Shown here piece by piece: positions 14,188 to 24,835 of a DNA stretch of 64,000 nucleotides. Position 1 is the first letter of the stretch; each line of letters begins with the position of its first letter. Source of the DNA: Chaenocephalus aceratus (Eukaryota > Chordata > Actinopteri > Perciformes > Channichthyidae); the NCBI GenBank assembly GCA_023974075.1, contig CM043788.1:32517054-32581053 (forward strand). Direction: 5' to 3'. The translations under genes and the position numbers were made by a program. Under the pieces are notes generated by a model, which did no database searches, was not told the DNA's origin, and worked only from the letters and a program-made list of their open reading frames with translations.

Positions 14188-14254
14188 TTTATTTTTAAAA
14201 TACCACAAACTAAGCACAATCAATGGACATGAACAATATTCAAAGTGTCTGGCT

Positions 14255-14402
14255 TCATATAGAGCTGGTCTTTTCCTTTGGGAGTAAATGGCTGTACTGG
14301 TCTTCACTGTCGTTCCACTGTTTGCACTGAACTGCGGTATTTCCATTAAAAGAGATTTGTGATTCTTCAACGTGCTCAACCTCTCTCTTTGGTTTGGTTG
14401 AT
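14255..14402 (-). CDS. ssx2ip: ssx2ip terminal coding exon 13
   Basis: Encodes [20 protein letters not shown] and ends [11 protein letters not shown] before TGA. Acceptor TTATAG. An AATAAA on the minus strand at 14193-14188 could be the poly(A) signal, about 60 nt past the stop. Confidence 0.8.
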
Positions 14403-17400
14403 CTATAAATAAAAACATGTTAGTTAAGGAGACACAGTAGCTGCATTAATGTAGATACATTATGCAATAATAATGTACAAATTAAGACAGTGTACCTGTT
14501 GTCCGGCATAAGGCAAAGTGTCCAATGCAAGTCGTCTGTTGGTGGGGGTGTGAGTTGGACACATCTGGGTATGGGGGAGGTTGCGCCAGACCTGCATTTG
14601 ATTAGCTTTTCTGGATCCGTCTCTGCACTCGCCTCTGTTTTAGCTGCAAAGATAGGATGAACCTTATTAATCACTGTCAGAGAAGTCCCTTATTGATAGT
14701 TATTTAAAAAAAATAGAAGTGATTTAGTTGATTACATTTGCATTATAGTTGTGGTATAAAGAAATGAAATGGGCACATTGTTGAATTGACTGATAAACTA
14801 TACACTATCTTAAATAATATCTTTAAATTCAGTTTTACAATTAACAGTCAACTTGAAAATGCTAATATCAAATTGGAAAAGGATTAGAAAAGACTGACAA
14901 ATCCCTCACAAATTGAAAAGGCACTCTTAGATTTTGACATCTGGGGTTTCTTTGAGTCAGCAAATGGACTCAAGCTTAAAAACTGGTGTTTGAGCCACAG
15001 TGCCCGGTCGTCCTCAAAGTCCTTTCTCTGCAAAGTAAATCAGATACAAATCACTTCAAAGACAAATATTACACTTAAAAAGGAGCACACAGATATAAAC
15101 CAGTCATTGTTCACTCTGCTAATTTACAGAGTAAAATGTGCTGTGTTTCCAAAATGTCGGACCAATTTTTGGGGAAAATATAATGTATTTCATTACCTCA
15201 TGGCTAAGTCTTATAGCTGCTTCAGTGAAGTTCCTCCTTTCTTTCTCAAATATCTTTCTTTGTTCCTCAAGGGTCTTCCACTCCTCTCTGAAGCGCTCTT
15301 TCTCCTGCAGCATGAAGCAGTCGCTCAGCAGGGAGGCCGTCTCATCGTCACACGGAGAGCTCAACTGCTGCTGCAAGAATAAAAACGCACTCTTAGCCAG
15401 AATGTATAAACTCACCAGAGATGTTAACATTTAAAATGTCATGGCAAATGTCAGTTTTACCTGCAGGAGATGCTGTTGTGTTTGAATTAAGTCTTTGCAC
15501 TGCTGGATCTCCAGCTTCAGTCTGTCCATCTCGTCCTCATGAGTCTCTCGGGCAACAGCATCAGAGTTTGTGTTCTCGCCCATCTGAGCTAAAGATGCTA
15601 AATAAACAACCCAGGAAATATAATTAAGTTTACATCCGTTTTCTATGTGTTGCTTTTAAAGGACAGGAAGCAAGGATCTTGACTGTAATGCCATTGTAAA
15701 ATCCATGTAATTGTGTTGCTTTCATACAAATTCATATTCGTTGGCTTCATTATAAAATGTCAGCCTGCTTCTGTAGCTATGTCAGTTTATCTTAGGTTGA
15801 ACAAGGTTTCTACAAACACTATCTTTCAGAAGAATCCAAATTATCTGGAATCCTTACATGATACAAAGTTAAATTCCTTCATGAATCAGGGTCAAACAGG
15901 GTAAGTATGCTGCATGAACACTACCTTGGCTGTCCAATCTTTCAAAGTGGCTCTTAAGTCTCCTCCACTGGAGGCGAATACTGTTGGTCAGCTTTTCCCG
16001 GGCTTGATCACAGTATAGCTCTACACTTTCTTTACTGGAATCAAAGACTTCCTCTTCCTCCTCTGCATCAACCTGTAATGTAATGATTTATTATTATTAT
16101 TATTATTTAGTTTGCCTTGTTGTTGATGTAGAATAGATATGTTTCAAACACTTGATTTAAAACTATTATAAATTAAGAATGTAGAGTCTGCAGTAGGTTT
16201 TGTATGGTGTTGTTGTACTGTACCGTGCAATAGGTTATTGAATAACCTATATTCTATTTTTTTTTTTTTATATTCAGTGATGTATAAATTATATATTATT
16301 ATTAGTATTATTATTATGAAAAACAACCTCCTACCTGTTTGCCGGCATCTTGATGTTTGTCCCCTCTCAGAGCTGTTTTTCTTGAACTTAGAATGGACAC
16401 CATGTCTTTTTTCATTTGCTGCAACACTTTCTTCAACTCTGAATTTTCCAGCAGCAGCTCCCTTTGTCTGGTGTCATAGTTGCTCAGCAGAGTCTTATAC
16501 ATCTCCCCCTCATGCCTTGGGAGGACGAAGATAATCATCTGTGTTCATTTGTCTGTTCCAATTTCATATACATAACACATCTACAGGGAAAATCACTTAA
16601 AACTACCGTGACATTCAGCCACCCTGTTTGAAGCCTTTGGTCCTAGAATAAATCTGTTTCACACATTTGTTTCTTCACATTTGTACGCATGCAAATATGT
16701 CTTTAGAGACAAGGTTAATAGAAAATGTAAAATGACTGGACAACAAAGTCAGTAGAAGAGAACATACTTGGCTTCTGTCTTTACAGTTTTCCAAAGGCTT
16801 CTCTTCCCATCAGCTCTTCCAATGCTGTTTAATACATCAATGGCTGGAAGCAAAAAGGGAAAAGAAAGCTACATTTAAAAGTGCATGTGCATTTTAATCT
16901 TGTATATATAAAAATGGTGTTTGATTTTAAAATGTTAAAGGTTGGGGCTGAGCATGTTGTCTCTTATACCTTGTTTCTTCTCCTTTTTGTCAGCCAGAAG
17001 TTGATTCAAGCGCTCCTTCAGTTTGTTGAATTCTCTCTCCTTCCTTTTCATCTCATGGTTGTACTGGCTGGCTCGGCTTGCAATTATGTTTTGAAGTTTT
17101 TGCACCTGACAGGAGGAAATAAAAACAAATGTTTATCAACCTCAGCCACACAAACCTGCTTTTGAATTCACTCAACATTGTCTAAGGCAGTAAGTCTAAT
17201 AAAAGTACCTCTTCTTTTTCAGTTTTTAGGCTATTTTGCAAAGTCTTCACTTTCAGCTGCAGCTGCCGTTCTCTCTCAAGGAGTCCTGTGTTTTCTCTTT
17301 TGGACAGTTCGAGCTGCTCCTATTGTACCAGAACAACATAGACATTTATATAAGAGCTATTATTCAATGTTGATAAGAAAATATTGACGTGCTTAGTTTT

Positions 17401-18382
17401 AGTTAAACATTTGTCTTGTTATCTATATTTGTATTTGGAAAAAATATTTAATTGTACCTTTAGATGGGTGCTGGATAGCTGCAAGAAGTCCACATTACTG
17501 CTGGTCTTAAGCTGCTCCACCTCCATGTTTTCCAAGGTCCGGAGGCCCCTGTGGTGCAACTGAATCAGGTCATACATGCAGTTTAGCACAGGGACGACAT
17601 TCATCTCTGAGCTACCGCTCGCCTCCGTCCAAAGTGGTGGGAGGCCAAGAGACGACACCTCCTGTATAAGGGGGAATAAAGGAAGAAAAGGATGTGGAGG
17701 ACAATCAACACGTCAAGTCAAGATCACTGCAGTCATGTTGTACGAGCCTTTAACTACAAGCATGTACGTATCAATAACTCAAAGAATTTGAGAACTTGAT
17801 GTTACTTACCTGATTGATGTGAGATAGACATTCCTGCACATTGTGCTCGGTGCAGAAGTCACTGAGCATGTAGTTTCTGTGCAGTGGCAGCGATGATTGG
17901 CTAAACTGTCTCAAGGGAGATGGTCTACATTCAACGGAGCTGCTGTGAATGTCCTTGACTTCTTGGAGGAAGAAAATAGTCACAGTATGGCTTTCTGCTA
18001 ATGTAACAAGAAAAGAGAACCCCTTCATACACATAATAACAACTGAGATTATTTTTGCAACAAAAACCAAGAGTAATCTTCACCGTTCATGTGTGGGTTT
18101 TAGTTTAACCTGTTCCCAATTCACTAGATTTGATACACAAGATAGAGAAAGTATAACGTAACCTGTACAATGCTTGTAATGGCAGAACACTGCAGTACTG
18201 TACTTCAGTTAACTGAAGATGATAACACAGTCACATTACAAAAATAATAGGTCCATTGTGAGACATGTAAAGGTGATAATAAATACTATGGAGTACAATA
18301 GCATTTGTCTTATTTACAGAGTGTCATTTACAGATCTAAAAATATGTCAATATCTATACTCACCCGAGGAGGACTCCGGCAT
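14255..18382 (-). CDS. ssx2ip: Afadin- and alpha-actinin-binding protein (SSX2IP/ADIP)
   Basis: Thirteen coding exons join in frame to 583 codons, close to the roughly 610-residue vertebrate protein. The family links afadin and alpha-actinin at adherens junctions and works at centrosomes and ciliary satellites; that role is family knowledge, not read here. Diagnostic stretches are [64 protein letters not shown] and [12 protein letters not shown]. Most of residues 110-440 is predicted coiled coil (long runs rich in E, K, Q, L). The start ATG at 18382 follows a 42-nt leader in the same exon. The C-terminal tail is low in complexity and ends at TGA 14257-14255. Intron 1 carries a stack of transposons. 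Every junction obeys GT-AG and keeps frame, so I see no break. Confidence 0.95.
14496..14643 (-). CDS. ssx2ip: ssx2ip coding exon 12
   Basis: Encodes [20 protein letters not shown] and [19 protein letters not shown]. Acceptor TTGCAG, donor GTACAC. The variable C-terminal region is assigned by frame and splice sites rather than by strong similarity. Confidence 0.82.
14910..15027 (-). CDS. ssx2ip: ssx2ip coding exon 11
   Basis: Encodes [20 protein letters not shown] and PFADSKK. The donor GTGAGG at 14909 gives the phase needed by the next exon; reading past it meets a TAA at 14886. Confidence 0.88.
15197..15370 (-). CDS. ssx2ip: ssx2ip coding exon 10
   Basis: Encodes [20 protein letters not shown] and [15 protein letters not shown], strongly diagnostic of SSX2IP. 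The acceptor could shift by 3 nt (CAGCAG). Confidence 0.95.
15461..15597 (-). CDS. ssx2ip: ssx2ip coding exon 9
   Basis: Encodes [20 protein letters not shown] and QTQQHLLQ, coiled coil. 137 bp. Confidence 0.92.
15925..16072 (-). CDS. ssx2ip: ssx2ip coding exon 8
   Basis: Encodes an acidic run ([13 protein letters not shown]) then [20 protein letters not shown]. Acceptor TTACAG, donor GTAGTG. Confidence 0.92.
16335..16515 (-). CDS. ssx2ip: ssx2ip coding exon 7
   Basis: Encodes [20 protein letters not shown] and [20 protein letters not shown], coiled coil. 181 bp; ends in phase 0 before GTAGGA. Confidence 0.93.
16768..16843 (-). CDS. ssx2ip: ssx2ip coding exon 6
   Basis: Encodes [20 protein letters not shown] and VKTEAK. 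Acceptor TTCCAG, donor GTATGT. Confidence 0.93.
16970..17105 (-). CDS. ssx2ip: ssx2ip coding exon 5
   Basis: Encodes [20 protein letters not shown] and [20 protein letters not shown], the most conserved coiled coil of the family. Confidence 0.95.
17209..17319 (-). CDS. ssx2ip: ssx2ip coding exon 4
   Basis: Encodes [20 protein letters not shown] and [17 protein letters not shown], a continuous coiled-coil heptad run. 111 bp, phase 0. Confidence 0.92.
17458..17661 (-). CDS. ssx2ip: ssx2ip coding exon 3
   Basis: Encodes [11 protein letters not shown], then [20 protein letters not shown] and the start of the coiled coil. 204 bp, phase 0 at both ends. Confidence 0.92.
17810..17961 (-). CDS. ssx2ip: ssx2ip coding exon 2
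   Basis: Encodes [20 protein letters not shown] and then [18 protein letters not shown]. Acceptor TCCAAG, donor GTAAGT; 152 bp restores phase 0. Confidence 0.9.
18364..18382 (-). CDS. ssx2ip: ssx2ip coding exon 1 (start codon)
   Basis: Nineteen coding bases (MPESSS plus one base) before GTGAGT. The exon begins at 18424 after TTTCAG, so 42 nt of 5' UTR precede the ATG. Confidence 0.82.
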
Positions 18383-18424
18383 TGTTGCAGTGCAGCCTTC
18401 GAGCCACTTATGCAGTCAGTGCTC

Positions 18425-19235
18425 CTGAAATAGACAGTCAGATTAGCAGTGCTCATTCAACACAGTCTGGATTACAAAGTAATGGAAGTGAACTAGTAGT
18501 GATGACGGGTGGAAACACGCAGCAACCTTGATGAGAGTGTAAACACAGCAGATTCATGCGAGCTAATTCTTCTATCTATCATAAGCAATGGTGATTGCAT
18601 AGCGTACTGACAGCCATCCAATGTTTTTAAATCAAAATGTTTCTTTATAGAATGTCTTTGACAAAGCTCATTATGATGATGACATCGCCGTATTACACTG
18701 TTGTCATTGCAGGAATATTTAACAGGTTTCAGCCTTGGACCAGGCTGGCATCTTATCTCAATGCTCTTATAGTCAGCTGATCAGACTAATCCCAGACACA
18801 CACAGTATGTGGAGTTGTCTAGAAACCACACAATAAGAAACATTTTTAGTATGATCAATGCCGATATGTGCTCCAGAAATAGACATGTAGCTATCACTCA
18901 CAATTAGTATTATATATATACACTTTACAGTATGACTTGATCCTTTGATATCAAAGGATACTATCAAATAATGAGCAGAAACTAAGTTTAGAAATAACTT
19001 GTTTTATGAAGAACATTTTGTAAATGTAATGTTTTATATATTTCATTTACAAAAAGGCTATGAGTCAGCTTTATCTCAGGAGATCTACCCTTTGGTTTTA
19101 GGTGATACTTAATCAGCATGGCGAGACAGATGGCAAGCCTACAGTCAAAGGGCTTAACAGGCCTATGCTGCTGAGACTGACTACTCAACAAGTGTTAACC
19201 CTTAGATCATTAGTTAAATTTATTTCCAGTATAGA
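18425..19235. other. ssx2ip intron 1, 3' part
   Basis: AT-rich unique intron sequence; no exon, RNA gene or complete element recognised. Confidence 0.5.
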
Positions 19236-19563
19236 GGCGAAGTCCCGCCCATCTACTTCCGACCCATGGGACCTTATTTCGGAAAAAATATGTATTGAAG
19301 TCAATGGGGAGATAAAACGTATCTTTCGATCCCGTTTGAATTGTGCCATGAATTACACATATGATGTTTGTCAATCTTAAAAAATAATTTCCATGTCATA
19401 AAAGTCACAGTTTGTCGTAAAACTGTTGAAATATAAGACTATGAAAAATACGCAACTAGAAAGACTACAAATCCCAGAGTCGCGTAAGTGATGTCATAAC
19501 TGTTTTCCTCCACTAAGAGGTAGCTAAGATCAGCGCTGGCTAAGATAAGATAACTTTAACAAG

Positions 19564-19677
19564 ATGCCTGTGTGCTTAGTACCAGGTTGTTATCATACCA
19601 GCAATGGGTCTTGCTCGTTCTTTCGCTTCCCGTCTGATGAAAGGAACAGGAGTGGCTGGATCAAGTTAGCAACCTAG
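19564..19677 (+). pseudogene. THAP zinc-finger N-terminal fragment
   Basis: The 37-codon frame begins MPVCLVPGCYHTS and continues CSFFRFPSDE...WIK, matching the C-x4-C start, the FRFP strand and the tryptophan of THAP domains. It meets TAG at 19675; a CAA|GTTAGC splice site at 19664 could instead end an exon. The second zinc pair (C-x2-H) is missing. It probably belonged to the transposase of the surrounding element. Confidence 0.65.
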
Positions 19678-20300
19678 CTAGTAGCTAGCACGTTAGTTAG
19701 CATTACAGCCATGTCATTTTTATTAGCCTTAACATGAAGTAACATTAAGTAACCCAACATTTTAAACAGTAAGAGTAGTAGTCATATTTCGTGAACCCTT
19801 TGAAGAGTACTGTCACACCGGTGTGATCATTCTATAATACACAATTTAAGCCCGGGGGAGAAATGCTAACGTACATTAGCATTTGCGATCTTTTCTACTT
19901 CACGCTATTTGCACAAATGGTTGACATTAAACATTAAAAAGACCAGGCAGTTCAGAGAGAATCAGAGGAAGGCAGGCAGCTTTGCATGACATTCTTCTGG
20001 ACGTGTTTCATTGTGGTGATAGTGAGGGTCGTCAATCCTTTTGTTGACAAGACAGTAGTGACGGCCATCTTGGTGACGTCACGTGTGTTGTTCTGCTAGA
20101 CCGGAGATGTAGTTCATTCAGCGTTTCACACAAACAAATGTGTTACTTCACAGTTTTACGACACTTTTTTTTTTTTTTTACTTGCAAAATTATCTTTTAA
20201 ATTGACAAACATCATATGTGTAATTCGTGGCACAATTCAAACGGGATTGAAAGATAATCTTTCTCTCTATTGACTTCAATACATCATTTTTCATGGGAGC

Positions 20301-21847
20301 CTGCCTGCAGACCTCCACTCTCAGGACAGTTCCGGTGCAGACCACCACTCTCAGGACACCTCTGTGACTACCCGATCCGTCACCCTGCCCGATCGGTTCT
20401 GCGCATGTGCGAGAGGGTCCGCCATGTTGGACAACTCCGGACGGCAACAGCAGATGGACACTTGACACAGTGGCTTTTAGCAAAGCTCAAAAAGAAAAAC
20501 CGAGAGAGATGAGTTATTGTTATTACAACGTGACTTCACTATTATTTAACAACTCTTTTTATTGGGTTCTTTTATTTGGGGTTAAGTACATTGTCAGAAT
20601 AAGTGAGAAATAGATTTAACTTCTGTTAGACAGCTATCATACTGAATAAATATTTACTGTGAATGTATGCAAAAATGTATGGCATATGGCTGTCTAACAG
20701 AAGTTAAATTCATTCCTCACTTATTCTGACAATGTACTTAACCCCAAATAAAAGAACCTAATAAAAAGAGTTGTTAAATAATAGTGAAGTCACGTTGTAA
20801 TAACAATAACTCATCTCTCTCGGTTTTTCTTTTTGAGCTTTGCTAAAAGCCACTGTGTCAAGTGTCCATCTGGTGTTGCCGTCCGGAGTTGTCCAACATG
20901 GCGGACCCTCTCGCACATGCGCAGAACCGATCGGGCAGGGTGACGGATCGGGTAGTGACAACCTCCACTGTCAGTACAGGAAGTGACGATTCTGACGCGT
21001 TTTTTTCCCGCCCACCGAAGGACTCGTTTGATGGATGTTTTCAAATCACAATGGAGACTCATCACTGTCCGACCACCGTGCACTTTGGGTCGGCCTTGGT
21101 CAAGCCCTTTTGACCCCCCCAGCCTGGTTCTCGTAAAAGTGTTTCGCTCAAATGACACCATGGAGGAATGTAACGGGAGTTGACAGGGGACTCATTTTGC
21201 CTATTTTCGGACACTTTTTTTCACTTTTCCCCGGTTTTATTATTTTTTTGGCTATTTCACCCGGTTTCTACCGGGGACATTGCCCGGTCTCGAGTGTCCC
21301 CCCACGGCCTGTGTCCAGCCCCCCCCCCCCCACACTCATCCATATATTAACGAATTTTGACAATTTTTGTTGCATTTTTCTCCTCTCACTGATCGAATGG
21401 CAAACGCGACCCACTGTCGGAGGGCCTCCGCGCCGGCCGATATGAAGCGTGACCAAGACGCACCGTCCAGGGGTCCCACGGGTCCGCAGCGGGGTGGAGG
21501 TTCCCAGCTGGAACCTCCCCACCTCCGCCGCGGTGCACCCGGCAAACACGGTTGTTTCTCGAACCTTCCACTGTTGTCTAGCGGGCGTAACTAAAATACA
21601 AGATGTCGTATTTAATTTTATATAAATAAATATATATATATCTATATAGATATATATATAGATAATAAGTGTCAGTGCTATTTTATTTTGTATTTGCGTG
21701 CATTTCCTGTTTGGAAAGCGGCACTGTACTGATAGTGGTGATTTTATTTTGGAATTCTTAGCGTGCACTTCCTGTACTGACAGTGGAGGTGTCCTGAGAG
21801 TGGAGGTCTGCACCGGAACTGTCCTGAGAGTGGAGGTCTGCAGGCAG
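20301..21847. mobile_element. Inverted-repeat element with internal hairpin
   Basis: The ends are an identical inverted 20-mer, CTGCCTGCAGACCTCCACTC, and the match continues through repeated CCACTCTCAGGACA units. It interrupts the outer THAP element. The interior contains a long hairpin, a CG-rich stretch at 21260-21560 and an AT-repeat at 21622-21662. No convincing protein. Confidence 0.7.
20363..20960. repeat. Long near-perfect hairpin (about 270-bp arms, 54-nt loop)
   Basis: 20363-20634 is the near-exact reverse complement of 20689-20960; the loop is 20635-20688. Both strands therefore translate to the same short peptide frame (SKAQKEKPREMSYCYYN), which is a consequence of the palindrome and not a gene. 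Confidence 0.9.
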
Positions 21848-21874
21848 AGCCCTCTCTAATTTTTCCGAAATTAT

Positions 21875-23477
21875 GGTTGCGTTCCAATAGTCCATTTAGC
21901 TTAGGAACCTTCCTAACGGAGTGAAATGACCTGGAAGTACGTCACTGGCAGCCATGATAAGTGCCGTTCCAATTCTCTAAATGAAAGGAAAGGAGGTTTC
22001 AAACTTCCTTTATAACCTCCTTTAGCTTAGGAACCACTGGACCTCCACACAGCAGCTTTACGGTACGTCCACACAGCAGCTTCAGAAGCAACTTCCAACG
22101 CTTCTCTGCCCATTGACTTTGAATGGGGATGACGTCACTTTGCCTCGCTTTTCGCCAAACTGCATTGTGGGGGAGCGAAGCAAAGATTTCCAGGATTTCC
22201 AGGATTCAAAAGTTGAGCAATGTTCAACTTTTGAAGCTGAGCTGGAAGCGTCAGCCAATCAAACACGTTTATGCAAATCTGACAGTAGAAGCGCTAGCCA
22301 ATCAAACCGTGTGTAAGCAGGGAGAACCAGACCGCAGTTAATTTCCTCATATTCCTAACGAGAAATTACGGTAGCAAATCACCCGGTTCTTTACGACCAG
22401 AACTATTAACGGGATACAAACCGGAGGAACCAGGCATGGAGGGAGGTGGCAGAGACAGTGGGTGAAACTGGTAGGTTTTCGCCTGTTTGGGGAGTTTATA
22501 TATATATATATTGCTCGCATAAAATCCCCGGGGTTTTTTGCTTTGTATGTCGGGGGCGGGAGATTCATGTGATTGGTTGTTGGTCGTGTTGCTCCCAAAA
22601 AATCCCCAAGCTTTCAGACACGCCCAGCTCCAACATTTTCAAGATTTTTGAAAAGCTGCTGTGTGGACGTACCGTAACCGAAAGGAGAGGAGAAAATGCT
22701 GCCCCACAATGCATTGCAGCCGCAGCATTTGCGTCACACAACAGTCGGCCGTTCACGGAAACAAACGATTATGACGGAGACATTTTATCATGAAAGTTAC
22801 GGTGCTTATTAAGCATTTTAAAACGTATGTGGTAAGTTGCCAAAGTGCTTTGTTTTGAACGTTCATCAGTATTATAATCAAAAAGAGAAATATGAACGTT
22901 AGTTTTTACTGAAATGATCAAATAAAGTCAACATCTCACTGAGCTGTGTGGGGTTTGTTCAACTTTTAAAAGATGTTTGAATGGTGATATACACAGTGAT
23001 AGATGTTAAGGACTAACGTTTATAATAAATACATTTGTATTGATTTTAAGATCTTTTCATAGTTCATACAATCATACGTATTCCAACTTTGGTCATGAAG
23101 AATATGTTTCTCTGTTGTCCACGACGTTCATAAAGCAACAGCATCAGAGCACGGTGCAGAGTCTCTAGATGAGTTTACAGTAGTCCCTCGTTCTTATTAA
23201 ACATCACATGTTGTAGTCCGCTGTATAGAAAACTGTAGTTTCCATAGTTTCCCCACAGCAGCAGACGCACATTCATGACGTCCGCTGGCGCATCATAAAC
23301 ATGTCGGATAGTGAAAGTGCATTCGGATTCTCTAAAGTACCGCAGTCTCTTCTCCTAAATCCTTTTGAATTCTCCTATCCACTATCCCTTAACCCCGTGA
23401 CGTTTCACTCAGAGGTCAAGGAATAGGAGATAGGGTTAGAACTGAGGAGCTGATTTTTGGATAATCGGAACGCAACC
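21875..23477 (+). mobile_element. Family A copy 3, interrupted by a short element
   Basis: Ends GGTTGCGTTCCAATAGTCC and GGATAATCGGAACGCAACC. The interior matches 2801-3887 and inverse 8812-11451. A separate insertion occupies about 22060-22676. Confidence 0.78.
22060..22676. mobile_element. Harbinger-like MITE
   Basis: Inverted ends TTACGGTACGTCCACACAGC and GTGTGGACGTACCGTAA. In the other two family A copies the site is a plain TAA or TTA between GGACCT and CCGAMAGG, the target preferred by PIF/Harbinger. The left boundary has an extra partial copy of the terminal repeat. Non-coding. Confidence 0.55.
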
Positions 23478-23518
23478 AAGGTCCCATGGAGGTCCACCGG
23501 AAGGGGAGGGACTTCGCC

Positions 23519-24098
23519 ACTCGATAACATTTCCAAAGGTTTGTGGGCCTTATGGGCCATGTATGATGTGCTTTTAATTGTATGTGCATTTTAGACGATA
23601 ATGGCACTTTGTAAAGTTGCACACAACAGTTCACTTGCATTCTCTTTTGGTACACAATATAAAACAAGAACCATGTTTTTAGTTGAGTACTGTGGATGAG
23701 TTGAGGAGTACAGTGTGCAGATGCTGGTTTGTAGTCTGGCAGGCCAGAAAAGGCTGTTACGTTTGCAAAAACAAAAACTATTTTTGTCACATTATTTAAG
23801 TAAAATATTTCCTGAAAGCTAAAAACAAAACCCAGGAATAGCCTTGTACAGACTTGTAAGTCTGTTTTGTTAATGTCATTAATGACAATGTGTAACCTTA
23901 ATGCATGATCAGCACACCGTTCACTCAAAAAATCATGTTTTGGTTTAAATCAAAATAAAGCAAAACAAACATTAAGCTGTTCCTTTATAGTACACAGCAG
24001 TCGGTCAACTTGACATTGAAACCAAGTCTCAGCAAAACAAGCTGACTAGTTTCAATATGTTAATAAAAAGAGAATACAAAAATGTGTCGATTACATAC
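23519..24098. other. ssx2ip intron 1, 5' part
   Basis: No coding match on either strand. The long minus-strand frame at 23416-23928 has no recognisable domain and crosses a transposon edge. Confidence 0.45.
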
Positions 24099-24300
24099 TT
24101 AACGTTGCAGTTGTAAGCGTTCCCCCCAAATGTCTGCTCCTAGCTTCCCGATCCAGCAGCTCCTGAAGCCATGTCGGTCCGAATGACAGTCCACTCCAGT
24201 GCACGCAAACCAAACAGCACGCTAATTGGCTGGTTCGTTGTCTAGCAACGGTACACGGCTCAATATGATTGGCTCTTGGCTGTATAAGGTATTTCAAGTG
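24099..24300 (-). promoter_or_regulatory. ssx2ip: Probable ssx2ip promoter and non-coding first exon, with X-box
   Basis: A GC-richer stretch holds inverted CCAAT boxes and the palindrome GTTGTCTAGCAAC at 24237-24249, which fits the RFX X-box consensus. On the minus strand it is followed by a likely non-coding exon ending at 24099 before a GTATGT donor, and the next acceptor in frame with ssx2ip is at 18425. RFX factors drive ciliary genes, and ssx2ip works at centrosomes and cilia, so the fit is sensible. A 10-codon upstream ORF lies at 24172-24140. The transcription start is inferred, not seen. Confidence 0.55.
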
Positions 24301-24599
24301 TTTTGAAGTGCAATTCTTTTTTATTAACCGTTTTAATGATGACTTAAGCTTAGTATTAAAACAGTCGAATAAACACAATTATGACCTTGGGTAACTTTAA
24401 TGCAATTTTAACAATGAATATAAAAAACAATACAATAAAATTGCTTATTACACAGTACAGTAAGAACACCCTAGCTTCTGCAGACTGTACATTCTTAATT
24501 GACAAAAGTAATACATTAAGGATTTAAATCATAATCTACTAACCTATTCTACATCAACAACAACAACAACAACAAGACTGAATCAAATAAATAAATAAA

Positions 24600-24835
24600 T
24601 ACAAAAGTGGTTATAAAAAAGACAAAAGCCACTAGATAAATGCACATTTACAAATGGACAGAGGTAAATGTTAAAATATGAATGAATAGATATTCTATTT
24701 TTTATAACCCTCTCTTCAGTAACATAAATAAGGTAACATACATAATATATAATACAACTTTAACATTACCTTAACAGTGTTTCTCTACAGGTCAGAATGT
24801 AACCTCTGAGTGTGTGAAGCAGATTTGACTCCAAA
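24600..24835 (-). pseudogene. Partial duplicate of the penultimate guanylate cyclase exon and its 3' intron
   Basis: The stretch resembles 26330-26550. The coding part would read NLLHTLRGYILTCRETLLR, against NLLHTLKGYILTCRGTFNVK in the real exon. The copy keeps a GTAATG donor but lacks the acceptor and roughly the first 35 bases. It lies between the cyclase stop codon and the ssx2ip promoter, so it is most simply a relic in or beyond the 3' UTR. Confidence 0.75.

Larger units (their letters stand above)
19236..23518. mobile_element. Outer THAP-bearing inverted-repeat element, with nested insertions
   Basis: Left end GGCGAAGTCCCGCCC, right end GGGAGGGACTTCGCC. Inner parts of the inverted repeats are 19283-19430 against 20140-20290, with the rest of the right arm displaced by two insertions (20301-21847 and 21875-23477): TTTTTCCGAAA is at 21860 and AAGGTCCCATGG at 23478. 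A THAP first-exon fragment lies inside. Superfamily unclear; THAP transposases occur in P and Kolobok groups. Confidence 0.65.

Noticed and set aside
20407..20961. Matching ORFs on both strands (SKAQKEKPREMSYCYYN)
   Set aside because: They match because the DNA is a palindrome; no domain and no splice context.
21268..21813. 181-codon minus-strand ORF
   Set aside because: Low-complexity, crosses an AT-repeat and a CpG-rich transposon interior, and contains no recognisable domain.
23416..23928. 170-codon minus-strand ORF
   Set aside because: It crosses the edge of family A copy 3 into intron sequence and has no domain or splice support.
24600..24835. Second penultimate exon for the guanylate cyclase
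   Set aside because: It lacks an acceptor and the first third of the exon, and lies after the stop-containing exon.
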